Shown: positions 28,488 to 36,715 of the stretch, piece by piece
How positions within the stretch are numbered: position 1 is the stretch's first letter
Layout: every line of letters starts with the position of its first letter
The notes under the pieces: generated by a model
What the model was told of the DNA's origin: nothing
The model's input: only the letters and a program-made list of their open reading frames with translations
The model's database searches: none
Translations under genes and position numbers: made by a program
Assembly: GCF_000773975.1 (NCBI RefSeq)
Contig: NZ_JRUQ01000039.1
Location: 1-64,000 of the forward strand
Direction: 5' to 3'
Source: Erwinia typographi
Lineage (GTDB): Bacteria; Pseudomonadota; Gammaproteobacteria; Enterobacterales; Enterobacteriaceae
DNA length: 64,000 bases

Positions 28488-29500
28488 CGCCGACTCATCT
28501 CATCCATACTCGTTGATTTTGATATTTTCATATTCATAACTGGACTAGTGTTCAATTCAATTATGCATTTCCGGTTTTAGAATTTCTGAGAGGTACAATC
28601 TTTTTGAGCTATACGATAGAGTACCGAATGAACGCCACTTTCTTCCTTACAACAGCCATGACCGACCTCTGCCACAATTCTTTTCAGTGCGTTGCGCCTG
28701 GACTAAAGCCGCAGGAACGTATCTCCGGCGAACATCGACATAGCTTTACGTCTATTTCCCGGACTGGGTTTTTTGCACAACAATCCATTCCACTTCATGC
28801 AAGCCAGTAGTCGATCCTGCTATGGCTCTACTATGTTGAGACTGTCGATTCAATAGTCAGGTCGTAGAATTACTCTATTTCCTACCTGGAATATACGGTG
28901 GTACATAAGATTTATGGCAAGTATCAAGATGATCCGACCACCCCTGCATTATCGCCTTGCGGGCTTCCAGATGCTCAGCTTTATGAATGTAAGCCAGACG
29001 CACGGTGTTGCCAAGGGTAACAGCGCCAGACCGGAAAGGGCCAAAGGGCTTAAAAGGGCCGCTGATGCAGTTCGCTGTTAATTCGCTGACAGCTGGTGCA
29101 GCCCTGCAATATCAGAGGGCAGGAGTCTGGTGCAGTTTAAATCGGGTGAGGACGAACAGGCGTACTTTCGATGTGGCAGAAATAATGGTCGCTGTCGCTC
29201 AGGCTGAGCGCATTCTGGATCGCACCAATGACGGAAGTATTATGGCACTTGCATCATGCGTTAGTTTGTCAGAAAAATTCATCCCAGAACGCCAGCAACC
29301 CTGACGCTTATCCTGCAAGGTGAAACTATGGGTTCTGTGACAGAAAAAATCGGCATCTCACGGGAAAATACTTTTGTTCAAAAAGAAAAATAAAAAAATG
29401 AGTTTTTTGATGTATATCAATAAATTTCAAGAGGTGACTCATTCATATTGGAAGAGAAGGCAATAATTATCCTCTCTGGCACAGAAAAGGAGTTCGCTGA
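28488..29500. other. junk DNA with mobile-element debris
   Basis: About 1 kb without an intact gene between the hps operon and the Hcp cassette. An integrase C-terminal remnant lies at 28875-29036 (separate entry). The section 29040-29340 is moderately GC-rich and looks like decayed coding sequence, but I could not match any frame to a known family. The last 100 bp before hcp are AT-rich and end in AAAAGGAG, the hcp ribosome site. Confidence 0.5.
28875..29036 (-). pseudogene. integrase C-terminal remnant
   Basis: On the minus strand the frame reads NTVRLAYIHKAEHLEARKAI...WSDHLD and stops at 28875-28877. This is the usual tail of P4-type tyrosine integrases (AY-x4-EYLE-x-RR-x-MMQ-x-WADYL). 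No catalytic Arg-His-Arg-Tyr core remains upstream. It has the same strand as the integrase N-terminal remnant at 30896-31549, suggesting the two were one gene, or two related ones, now separated by the Hcp cassette. Confidence 0.55.
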
Positions 29501-29992
29501 ATGGCTATACCTGTTTATTTATGGTTAAAGGACGATGGCGGAAACCCTGTCAAAGGCTCTGTAGACGTACATCAACGTGAGGGAAGCATAGAGATCACCG
29601 CGCTGGCTCACAGCGTGTCACTCCCCACGGATGACCTGTCCGGCAAGATAACCGCAACTCGCGAACATGCACCCTTTATTCTCACCAAAGCGCTGGACTC
29701 TTCCAGCCCGTACCTTTATCAATTCGTTAGCTCAGGAAAACGATTAAAATCCGCAGAGCTGAAATTCTATCGAATTAATTGCGCCGGACAGGAAGATGAA
29801 TATTTTAACGTACTTCTTGAGAATGCCCGGATTACCTGTGTTGTACCCTTTATGGAAGATGTTAAAGACCCGGACTACGAACGCCACGATCATCTGGAAG
29901 TATTCGAAATGACGTATGAGAAAATCATCTGGAAATATCTGGACGGCAATATTATCCACTCTGATTCCTGGAAAGAGCGCAGCACGGCATAA
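29501..29992 (+). CDS. hcp: Hcp, type VI secretion tube protein (orphan)
   Basis: A 163-residue Hcp1-family protein beginning MAIPVYLWLKDDGGNPVKGSVDV and containing EGSIEITALAHSVSLPTD and HAPFILTKALDSSSPYLYQF, all standard for enterobacterial Hcp. Hcp hexamers form the inner tube of the type VI secretion system and can carry small effectors in their lumen. No sheath, baseplate or membrane-complex gene is nearby, so this is an auxiliary module that must rely on a T6SS elsewhere in the genome. AAAAGGAG precedes ATG 29501. The effector gene starts 13 bp after it. Confidence 0.92.
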   Translation: MAIPVYLWLKDDGGNPVKGSVDVHQREGSIEITALAHSVSLPTDDLSGKITATREHAPFILTKALDSSSPYLYQFVSSGKRLKSAELKFYRINCAGQEDEYFNVLLENARITCVVPFMEDVKDPDYERHDHLEVFEMTYEKIIWKYLDGNIIHSDSWKERSTA

Positions 29993-30004
29993 GGAGCACG
30001 GCAC

Positions 30005-30367
30005 ATGGCATGGACATACTCTCAAAGTACCGGCGAGCTATGGCACAACGGTAAGTTAATCGGCAAAGGTTATTCGGGTAATCTGACTAACAAAAATAAT
30101 CCGGACCGGCAGCATGTTAGAGGAATGGGGCCAATTCCTCGCGGCACCTGGCATATTGGCGGGCATACCAGTACAAAAGGGCCATTTACCATAAATTTGA
30201 CGCAAACATCTGGCGAAAGTTATGGCCGTTCTTTGTTTCGCATCCACGGCGAGAGGAAGCCGCCGAAAGTACCTGGATTCGCTTCTGAGGGCTGCATAAT
30301 ACTTGGGCCAGTCACCCGTACAAAAATCATCCAATCGACAGATAAAACGCTGGAGGTGGTAAGATGA
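30005..30367 (+). CDS. tlde1: Tlde1-like T6SS peptidoglycan effector
   Basis: A 120-residue protein of the Tlde1/DUF2778 type. It resembles an L,D-transpeptidase (YkuD) core: IPRGTWHIGG, LFRIHGERKPP with His81, and FASEGCIILG with the catalytic Cys97 in the S-x-GC motif. Tlde1 effectors act in the periplasm of target cells as L,D-carboxypeptidase/exchange enzymes on tetrapeptide stems, weakening the wall. No signal peptide is seen, consistent with delivery through the Hcp tube encoded just upstream. It overlaps the next gene by ATGA, the classical effector-immunity layout. Confidence 0.87.
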   Translation: MAWTYSQSTGELWHNGKLIGKGYSGNLTNKNNPDRQHVRGMGPIPRGTWHIGGHTSTKGPFTINLTQTSGESYGRSLFRIHGERKPPKVPGFASEGCIILGPVTRTKIIQSTDKTLEVVR

Positions 30368-30831
30368 TTTGGCGAACCATCTTGCTGACCGCCTGCATTA
30401 TCTCGTCCTCCTGCATGGCATCATCAAACGAATGGAAAGTTTATATTCAAATGATAGAACAGGCAGACAACAAAACGCTCCATGCATTTCCGGGGAAAAT
30501 TGACAGTATTGGAGATACCCTTGACGCTGAGCATACAGAAGAACTGACGACGGCTCTTAGCATGGCGCTTATTAAAGACCCAGTTTCTGTAATTAACGCA
30601 ACCAACGCGCTGGACAAGAGTACCGACCCCTTAAAGCAGCGGTTCGGTACATCAATGGTATGCGGTATACCTTTAATCACACATGCAAATCAGATGAAGG
30701 TTGAGGAGTATTTCTCGAAGGCAGAACCAGTGCTGGAAAAGGCTGGAACTCCAGCCGCAGAATGTCTGAGTAACATGCGCGACACGATTGAAGAGATTAG
30801 ACAAGAAACAGCACAAAACCCAGCAAAGTAG
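30364..30831 (+). CDS. tldi1: Tldi1-like periplasmic immunity protein
   Basis: A 155-residue protein with a signal peptide (MIWRTILLTACIISSSCMAS, cleavage about 20), placing it in the periplasm where the Tlde1 effector acts. The mature part is helical and charged, with a conserved-looking CGIPLITHANQMKVEEYF region and two cysteines that could pair. Function as the cognate immunity protein is inferred from the translational overlap with the effector gene (shared ATGA) and from the known Tlde1-Tldi1 arrangement. The mature sequence alone gives no family I can name. Confidence 0.78.
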   Translation: MIWRTILLTACIISSSCMASSNEWKVYIQMIEQADNKTLHAFPGKIDSIGDTLDAEHTEELTTALSMALIKDPVSVINATNALDKSTDPLKQRFGTSMVCGIPLITHANQMKVEEYFSKAEPVLEKAGTPAAECLSNMRDTIEEIRQETAQNPAK

Positions 30832-30844
30832 TCCTCAGAACAAA

Positions 30845-30866
30845 CCTGGCTGTTGCCGGGTTTTCT
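30845..30866 (+). terminator. rho-independent terminator after immunity gene
   Basis: CCTGGC-TGTT-GCCGGG followed by TTTTCTT, 13 bp behind the immunity gene stop. The stem has one G-T pair. It ends the hcp-effector-immunity transcript. Confidence 0.75.
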
Positions 30867-30879
30867 TAAAAGATGTAAA

Positions 30880-30904
30880 TTGTATTAAATTTCATTTAAT
30901 ACAA
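30880..30904. repeat. perfect 11-bp inverted repeat at integrase break
   Basis: TTGTATTAAAT and ATTTAATACAA flank a TTC centre. The right arm contains the stop codon of the truncated integrase, so the repeat sits exactly at the recombination boundary. It could be a terminator-like hairpin or the end of a mobile unit. Confidence 0.6.
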
Positions 30905-31549
30905 TACGTTATGCAGTTCGGCTAACCGCTCTGGAGGCAGGGCAAGGTAATGATTTTTAACCGGAGGAGCGGTAACGCCTTCCAGATGCTGCGCTGGATT
31001 ACTCTCGGTGAGTCCCTGCTGCACGGCATAACGCATGATGTTGCAGAGCTGCTGCCGGGTACGGGACGCGACTTCCATAAAGCCTTTATCCTCAATAACT
31101 TTCAGCAACGCCGTGAAATGCTGCGTTTTTAGCATCGTGACAGGCAGATGACCAATTGCCGGGCAGATATGGTTTTTCATACTGGCGAGAATGCGTTCCG
31201 CATAGTCAGCCGACCATTTTTTGTTGGTTTTATGCCAGGCCCGCGCCACGGCCTTAAAGCATTTTTCCGGTGAAGCGGCGGCTTTTTCAGAAACGCGCTG
31301 CTGTACCGGATTGATATTCTGCGCCAGCAGCTTGCGGATGCCGTCGCGTTTCTGACGGGCGTCGGAAAGTGAAATATGCGGATATGCGCCTAATGCAATG
31401 CGGGATTCTTTTCTGTTGAAGCGGTATTTGAGATACCAGAGGCGAGAGCCGCAAGGATTGACAAGCAGATACAGACCCTGCGAATCGGTCAGTTTAAAGG
31501 GTTTATCAGAAGGCTTAATGCTGCGAATTTTCGCGTCGGAAAGGGACAT
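30896..31549 (-). pseudogene. P4-type integrase, N-terminal part only
   Basis: 217 codons of a tyrosine integrase with an N-terminal DUF4102 arm-binding domain (MSLSDAKIRSIKPSDKPFKLTDSQGLYLLV, LGAYPHISLSDARQKR, about residues 1-85) and the core-binding domain (SADYAERILASMKNHICPAIGHLPV, about 110-170). It stops at LPPERLAELHNVLY, before any of the catalytic Arg-Lys-His-Arg-Tyr residues. Normal length is about 400, so it is inactive. It begins 160 bp from the 3' end of tRNA-Asn, the expected place for an island integrase. Confidence 0.85.
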
Positions 31550-31709
31550 GTGGTGGTCATTCCATTATCGAACTGAATGACCCCAAATCAGACCACCAAT
31601 TTCGCCGGATGCGCCGGGAAAACCAGATACGCATCGGGAAAGATTTTCACGCTAACCTGTTGAATAAAAAATTGATAAGGACTCACGGGGAAGCATGAAA
31701 ACAATAATA

Positions 31710-31785
31710 TGGCTCCTCTGACTGGACTCGAACCAGTGACATACGGATTAACAGTCCGCCGTTCTACCGACTGAACTACAGAGGA
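31710..31785 (-). tRNA. asnT: tRNA-Asn (GUU)
   Basis: A 76-nt gene on the minus strand from TCCTCTGTAGTTCAG to TCAGAGGAGCCA with encoded CCA. It has a complete cloverleaf, anticodon GTT in the loop CTGTTAATC and T-loop GGTTCGAGTCC. It appears identical to E. coli tRNA-Asn. It is a well-known integration site for islands, and the adjacent integrase remnant shows such use here. Which asn copy this is cannot be said; the symbol stands for the gene family. Confidence 0.97.
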
Positions 31786-31803
31786 ATTGTTGGAACGGGG
31801 CGC

Positions 31804-31832
31804 ATAATATCCAGTGGGCAGGGGGATGTCAA
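31804..31832 (-). promoter_or_regulatory. sigma-70 promoter of tRNA-Asn
   Basis: On the minus strand TTGACA (31827-31832), exactly 17 bp, then TATTAT (31804-31809), followed by a GC-rich discriminator GCGCCCC. This is the pattern of a strong, stringently controlled stable-RNA promoter. Confidence 0.9.
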
Positions 31833-32115
31833 AGCCTGATTGCAGCTTTTTTTTTGACTGCTGAATAAAACAGCATTTTGCGGAAATTTTCATTAATTAC
31901 CGGCTAATTGGGCTTACATCCCTCCCGTTCACTTCGGCGGTTCCGTTACGCAAGTCAGACTGTCTCAGCGGAATCCCGCATAGCGATCCGCCATTGCAGC
32001 ATCCGTTACAGCGACTTTCGTCAGAATGATCACGTTTATTTCATTTTCCCGTTGTGAAACGAAATTATGAAATATACATTCCACAAAATACTTCGCAAAC
32101 CTGTAAGGAACCGCT
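31833..32115. other. non-coding gap before oxidoreductase gene
   Basis: No gene is visible. The final 60 bp hold repeated GAAA elements (GTTGTGAAACGAAATTATGAAAT) that may be part of a promoter or operator, and AAGGA serves the GTG start at 32116. Confidence 0.4.
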
Positions 32116-33237
32116 GTGGAAAAGGTCAGAATTGGACTGATTGGTACCGGCTATATCGGACGCTGCCATGCTATTGCCTATGCTCAGGCTTCTACCGTGT
32201 TTTCGCTGAAGGGCGAAATCGTGCGCGAGATGGTCGCTGAGGTCAATCCTGAGGTGGCGAAGCAGCAGGCGGCTTTGCTGGGGTTCAAACGATCGACGGG
32301 AGACTGGCGCGAGCTGGTTGCCGATCCGGATATCGACGTGGTGGATATCTGCGCGCCTAACTTCCTGCACAAGGAGATGGCGCTGGAGGCGATCCGCCAC
32401 GGTAAGCACGTCTATTCAGAAAAGCCGCTGGCGCTGGATGTGGCTGACGCCGAGGAGATGACGCGGGCGGCCGAAGCGGCGGGGGTAAAAACGCTGGTGG
32501 GCTTTAACTACATGAAAAACCCTACCAGCCAGCTGGCGAAGGAAATTATCGCCAGGGGCGAAATTGGCGAAGTGGTGCATTTTTATGGCACCCACAACGA
32601 AGACTATCTGGCCAGTCCGAACACGCCGCTGGACTGGCATTGCCAGCGGGCTCTGGCCGGGCTGGGCGCGCTGGGAGACCTGGGCGCGCATATCGTCAAT
32701 ATGGCTCACTTCCTGGTTGGCAACATCAGTGAAGTTTCCGGCGACATGCTGACGGTGATTAAACAGCGTCCGGACCCGAAAGACCCGTCGCGACTTCGCG
32801 AGGTGGAAAACGAGGACCAGGCCAGCGCGCTCCTGCGCTTTACCAACGGCGCGCACGGTGTGATTGAAACCTCCCGCATTGCCTGCGGCAGCAAAATGGG
32901 GCTGACCTACGTGGTGACCGGCACCAAAGGCACTCTCCGCTATACCCAGGAAAGAATGGCCGAGCTGGAGCTGTATATCCATGACGACCCGGCGGGTCGC
33001 CAGGGGTTCAAAACCATCCTCACCGGCCCGGCGCACCCGGACTATGCCAGTTTCTGCATCTCAGCCGGACACGGCATTGGCTTTAACGATCAGAAAACGG
33101 TGGAAATCCGCGACCTGATCAACGGCATCGCCGCCAATGACCGTATGTGGCCTGACTTTGCCGAGGGGCTACAGGTGTCGAAAGTGCTGGAGGCGATAGC
33201 CGTTTCCGCGCTGGAACGTCGCTGGATGCCGGTCTGA
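32116..33237 (+). CDS. Gfo/Idh/MocA-family sugar oxidoreductase
   Basis: A 373-residue NAD(P)-dependent sugar dehydrogenase with N-terminal Rossmann fold (IGLIGTGYIGRCHAIAYAQA, residues about 5-24), the EKPLALDV motif near 100-107 with the conserved lysine, and DLGAHIVNMAHFL near 190. Family members oxidise inositols, glucosides and many other sugars; the substrate is not evident. Start is GTG with AAGGA upstream. It is convergent with the LacI-type repressor that lies before a sugar PTS operon, and may supply an extra step of that pathway. Confidence 0.87.
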   Translation: MEKVRIGLIGTGYIGRCHAIAYAQASTVFSLKGEIVREMVAEVNPEVAKQQAALLGFKRSTGDWRELVADPDIDVVDICAPNFLHKEMALEAIRHGKHVYSEKPLALDVADAEEMTRAAEAAGVKTLVGFNYMKNPTSQLAKEIIARGEIGEVVHFYGTHNEDYLASPNTPLDWHCQRALAGLGALGDLGAHIVNMAHFLVGNISEVSGDMLTVIKQRPDPKDPSRLREVENEDQASALLRFTNGAHGVIETSRIACGSKMGLTYVVTGTKGTLRYTQERMAELELYIHDDPAGRQGFKTILTGPAHPDYASFCISAGHGIGFNDQKTVEIRDLINGIAANDRMWPDFAEGLQVSKVLEAIAVSALERRWMPV

Positions 33238-33244
33238 TCCCGCG

Positions 33245-34435
33245 TCAGGTGCTGGCTCGCCACTTAAGGGTGTAGCCAATCCGCTCAACCAGCGGCTGAG
33301 CAGGGGGATCGTCAAGCATCCTCATCAGCCGCTCGCCAACCTGCTGTCCCAGCGCGCCGTAGTCCATGCGCATGGCCGTCAGCGTGGGGAACGTGTGCTC
33401 GCAGTCGTCAGAGCCTTCAAGGCAGGCGATGGCCAGATCGTACGGAACCTTGAGCAACCGCCGCTGGCACTCGGCCAGCAGGCCGAAGGCAATTTCCTCA
33501 TGGCTGCAAATCACCGCGTCCATATCGGGGTGGCTTTGCAGCAGCTCGCTCATGGCATAGCGGCCAAATTGCAGGCTGGGCGTATCGGGTACGGTGCGGA
33601 TCAGATCGGCATTCTGATAGTGCGACAGCATCGCCTTGCGCCAGCCGTTAAGCTGCTGTTTTTGCAGCGGGTTATCCGTATGCGCGCCGATATAGGCGAT
33701 TTTCTGATAGCCGGTTTCCAGCAGCTTTCTGGTCAGCTGCTCGGCCGATTCAGCAAAGGCGAGCTCAAGAGAGATATCCGCACTGAACGCGACGGCGCCG
33801 CTGATGTTGACCGTCACCAACTCGGCTTCGGCGATCAGCGCCAGCGTCTGGCTGGACAGGGGCGCACCTAACAGCACCAGCGCAGAAGGGCGGTTTTGCA
33901 GCAGCTTTTGTAGAATCCGCGCTTCGCTATGCTGGTGATATTCGTGGCAGGCCATCACCAGTTCAAACTGGTGTTTACTCACGGTGGTTTGCAGCGCCTG
34001 TAAAAACCGGGCGCAGGCGCGATCCTGCTGGAACGGGTAGAGCACCGCTATCGTATTATGTTGGGCCGTGGCGAGCGCGCTGGCCGAGACGTTAGGCACG
34101 TAGCCCAGGGCTCTGATCGCCTCGTTGATCTTTTTCAGCGAGCCTGCGGAAACCTGGCCGGGATCGCGGAGCGCTCTTGAGACGGTCATCGCGCCGACGC
34201 CCGCGTGGCGCGCCACGTCCTGTAGGGTGATGCGCTCCGCGCTGTTCGCCACCGCGCTGGCATCCTGATTGGGCGTGTAGCCGAGCGCGTGCGCGGCCTG
34301 CTCCACTTTGCTGCGAATGCTGTCAGATACAAGTTCTGGCGTGCGCATCACGCGTGAAACCGTCATCGTGCCCACACCCACGTAATCGGCAATATCCTGC
34401 AGCGTCACTCTGCCGCTGGTACGACGTTTGCGCAT
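33245..34435 (-). CDS. LacI-family regulator with two tandem HTH domains
   Basis: A 396-residue repressor. Instead of one LacI-type DNA-binding domain it has two in a row: RVTLQDIADYVGVGTMTVSR (about residues 10-29) running to GYTPN, and RITLQDVARHAGVGAMTVSR (about 69-88) running to GYVPN. Each is followed by its own hinge-like ASA segment. The periplasmic-binding-like effector domain follows (IAVLYPFQQDRACARF onward). Normal LacI proteins are 330-350 residues, so one internal domain duplication explains the extra length. ATG 34435 has GGAGAAGGA upstream. It is divergent from the PTS operon and probably represses it. Confidence 0.9.
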   Translation of the reverse strand: MRKRRTSGRVTLQDIADYVGVGTMTVSRVMRTPELVSDSIRSKVEQAAHALGYTPNQDASAVANSAERITLQDVARHAGVGAMTVSRALRDPGQVSAGSLKKINEAIRALGYVPNVSASALATAQHNTIAVLYPFQQDRACARFLQALQTTVSKHQFELVMACHEYHQHSEARILQKLLQNRPSALVLLGAPLSSQTLALIAEAELVTVNISGAVAFSADISLELAFAESAEQLTRKLLETGYQKIAYIGAHTDNPLQKQQLNGWRKAMLSHYQNADLIRTVPDTPSLQFGRYAMSELLQSHPDMDAVICSHEEIAFGLLAECQRRLLKVPYDLAIACLEGSDDCEHTFPTLTAMRMDYGALGQQVGERLMRMLDDPPAQPLVERIGYTLKWRAST

Positions 34436-34529
34436 TTCCTTCTCCACTTTCTCTCACTGCTGAGGTCAACGCCTCTCATCCAACCAGTTTGCCTGCGCAC
34501 GGCGCGGCGCGGCAAGCGGCAGCCGCACT

Positions 34530-34580
34530 TGTGATAAGCGGATCACACTTAATGATAGTTATAACTGTTAGCGCTATCTT
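34530..34580. promoter_or_regulatory. operator cluster between LacI gene and PTS operon
   Basis: Three symmetric elements lie here: TGTGAT-N6-ATCACA at 34530-34547, AGTTATAACT at 34557-34566 and TAGCGCTA at 34569-34576. The last, within TGTTAGCGCTATC, looks like a LacI/GalR-type operator with a central CG. The last two palindromes are centred 11 bp apart, one helical turn. Confidence 0.5.
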
Positions 34581-34655
34581 TTACGATCTCCATCACATTA
34601 TTCGCTCCCGCCGATCGCTACGCTGCTGTTGCCCATTCAGAGAGGTGACCTTTTA

Positions 34656-35099
34656 ATGCTGAACGATTTACTTACCCCGGACGTCATTCGTATCCATCCA
34701 GCCTGTAAAGACTGGCGTGAGGCCGTAGCGCTGGCCTGCGAGCCGCTGATCGCTAACGGTGCCATCGAACCGCGCTACGTGGAGGCGATCTACCGCAGTC
34801 ATGAGGCGATCGGTCCCTATTACGTGGTCGGTCCGGGTATCGCGATGCCACATGCCCGCCCGGAAGAGGGCGTCAACCGCCTGGCGCTGAGCCTGACGGT
34901 GATTGAACAAGGCGTCAACTTTGATTCCGACGGTAACGATCCGGTGCGGTTGCTGATCGTGCTGGCGGCGACAGACAGTCACAGCCATATCGAGGCCATT
35001 GCTCAGCTGGCAGCGCTGTTCGACTGTGAAGAAGATACCGCGTCGCTGATGGCGGCAAAAGAGATAAACACTATCCAGTCCGTAATTTCACGTTATTAA
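34656..35099 (+). CDS. PTS EIIA component, ascorbate/mannitol type
   Basis: A 147-residue EIIA of the PTS_EIIA_2 family. The phosphorylated histidine lies in GIAMPHARPEEG, near residue 66. ATG 34656 fits the GAGAGG site better than an upstream in-frame start at 34629. It passes phosphate from HPr to the EIIB made by the next gene. First gene of the operon EIIA-EIIB-EIIC-aldolase. Confidence 0.88.
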   Translation: MLNDLLTPDVIRIHPACKDWREAVALACEPLIANGAIEPRYVEAIYRSHEAIGPYYVVGPGIAMPHARPEEGVNRLALSLTVIEQGVNFDSDGNDPVRLLIVLAATDSHSHIEAIAQLAALFDCEEDTASLMAAKEINTIQSVISRY

Positions 35100-35116
35100 T
35101 CCAGAGGAAACACATT

Positions 35117-35404
35117 ATGAAAATCACCGTAGTTTGCGGCAATGGCCTCGGTACCAGCCTGATGATGGAAATGAGCATTAAAAGCATCGTGAAAGATCTG
35201 GGCGTCGCCGCCGAGGTTGACCATGTGGATTTAGGCTCGGCCAAAAGTACGCCCAGCGATATCTACGTAGGCACCAGCGATATCGCCGAACAGCTCGAAG
35301 CGCAGCAGGTAAGCGGCAAAATCGTCTCGCTGAAAAACATGGTGGATAAGGCCGCGATGAAGGAACGGCTGTCCGTCGCACTGTCAGAACTGGGCGCGTT
35401 ATAA
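35117..35404 (+). CDS. PTS EIIB component, ascorbate type
   Basis: A 95-residue EIIB of the lactose/cellobiose-ascorbate class. The phosphocysteine is in the N-terminal loop VVCGNGLGTSLMMEM (Cys near residue 7), as in UlaB. GAGGAAA lies before ATG 35117. It forms the phosphoryl carrier between EIIA and the membrane EIIC encoded 12 bp downstream. Confidence 0.9.
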   Translation: MKITVVCGNGLGTSLMMEMSIKSIVKDLGVAAEVDHVDLGSAKSTPSDIYVGTSDIAEQLEAQQVSGKIVSLKNMVDKAAMKERLSVALSELGAL

Positions 35405-35415
35405 GGGACTGAACA

Positions 35416-36675
35416 ATGGAATTTTTCCGTTTTTTAATGAGTGACGTGCTGTCTGAACCCTCGATACTGGTGGGACTGATTGCGCTGATCGGCTTGATTG
35501 CGCAGAAAAAACCGGCCACCGAGTGCATTAAAGGCACGGTGAAAACCATCATGGGCTTCCTGATCCTCGGCGCCGGCGCCAGCCTGATCGTTTCCTCACT
35601 TGGCGATTTTGCCGTGATCTTCCATCACGCTTTCGGCATCGCAGGCGTAGTCCCGAATAACGAAGCTATCGTCGCCGTGGCGCAGAAAAACTTCGGCACC
35701 GAAATGGCGATGATCATGTTCTTCGCCATGGTGATTAACATCGTGATTGCCCGCTTTACGCCGTGGAAATATATTTTCCTGACCGGGCACCATACGCTGT
35801 TTATGTCGATGATGGTGGCGGTGATCCTGGCGACGGCCGGAATGAAAGGCGCGACGCTGATCGCGGTGGGATCGCTGGTGGTGGGCGTTTCGATGGTGTT
35901 CTTCCCGGCCATTATTCACCCCTATATGAAGAAGGTCACCGGTTCTGACGACGTGGCGTTCGGCCACTTTTCGGCCATTTCTCAGCTTCTTTCTGCCTTT
36001 ATCGGCAGCAAGTTCGGCAATAAAGAGAAGTCGACGGAAGATATGGACGTGCCGAAAAGCCTGTTGTTCCTGCGCGATACGCCGGTTGCCATTGCCTTCA
36101 CCATGTTCTTTATCTTTATTTTCACCTGCCTGGTCGCCGGACCGGCAGCGGTGAAGGAGATGAATGCCGCTGGTAAAAACTGGTTTATGTTCTCGCTGAT
36201 GCAGTCCATCACCTTTGCCGCCGGGGTCTATATCGTGTTGCAGGGCGTACGCATGGTGATTGCCGAAATCGTCCCGGCGTTTAAAGGCATCTCTGACAAG
36301 CTGGTGCCCAACGCCAAACCGGCGCTGGACTGCCCGGTCGTGTTCCCGTATGCGCCTAACGCGGTGCTGGTTGGCTTCCTCAGCAGCTTTGTGGCCGGGG
36401 TGGTCGGCATGTTTATTCTCTATTTCCTGAACATGACGGTGATCATCCCTGGCGTGGTGCCGCACTTCTTTGTCGGCGCGGCGGCGGGCGTGTTCGGTAA
36501 CGCCACCGGTGGGCGTCGCGGCGCAATGCTGGGGGCGTTCACTAACGGCCTGCTGATTACCTTCCTGCCGGTGTTCCTGCTGCCGGTACTGGGCAGCATT
36601 GGCCTGGCAAATACCACCTTCAGCGACTCCGACTTCGGCGCGCTGGGCATCCTTCTGGGCATTATTGTTCGTTAA
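35416..36675 (+). CDS. PTS EIIC permease, UlaA/SgaT family
   Basis: A 419-residue membrane permease of the ascorbate-type PTS family (UlaA/SgaT), with TAxx helices and recognisable blocks GFLILGAGASLIVSSLGDF, FTPWKYIFLTGHHTLFMSMM and VVPHFFVGAAAGVFGNATGGRRGAMLGAF. E. coli UlaA is longer (about 465), so this belongs to the shorter branch. Substrate unknown; the aldolase next to it points to a hexulose- or ketose-phosphate producing sugar instead of ascorbate. Confidence 0.9.
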   Translation: MEFFRFLMSDVLSEPSILVGLIALIGLIAQKKPATECIKGTVKTIMGFLILGAGASLIVSSLGDFAVIFHHAFGIAGVVPNNEAIVAVAQKNFGTEMAMIMFFAMVINIVIARFTPWKYIFLTGHHTLFMSMMVAVILATAGMKGATLIAVGSLVVGVSMVFFPAIIHPYMKKVTGSDDVAFGHFSAISQLLSAFIGSKFGNKEKSTEDMDVPKSLLFLRDTPVAIAFTMFFIFIFTCLVAGPAAVKEMNAAGKNWFMFSLMQSITFAAGVYIVLQGVRMVIAEIVPAFKGISDKLVPNAKPALDCPVVFPYAPNAVLVGFLSSFVAGVVGMFILYFLNMTVIIPGVVPHFFVGAAAGVFGNATGGRRGAMLGAFTNGLLITFLPVFLLPVLGSIGLANTTFSDSDFGALGILLGIIVR

Positions 36676-36715
36676 CCCTGCGCGGGGCTGCCCGCGCTCG
36701 TAACGAGAGGTAAGC

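Noticed and set aside
28604..28810. 68-codon open frame after the hps operon
   Set aside because: No similarity I can name, poor start context, and it lies in degraded DNA.
29005..29304. 99-codon open frame in the gap before hcp
   Set aside because: No recognisable domain, no ribosome site, and its first part overlaps integrase debris on the other strand.
34530..34547. TGTGAT-N6-ATCACA as a CRP site
   Set aside because: CRP needs 6 bp between TGTGA and TCACA; here it is 8. Kept only as an unassigned inverted repeat.
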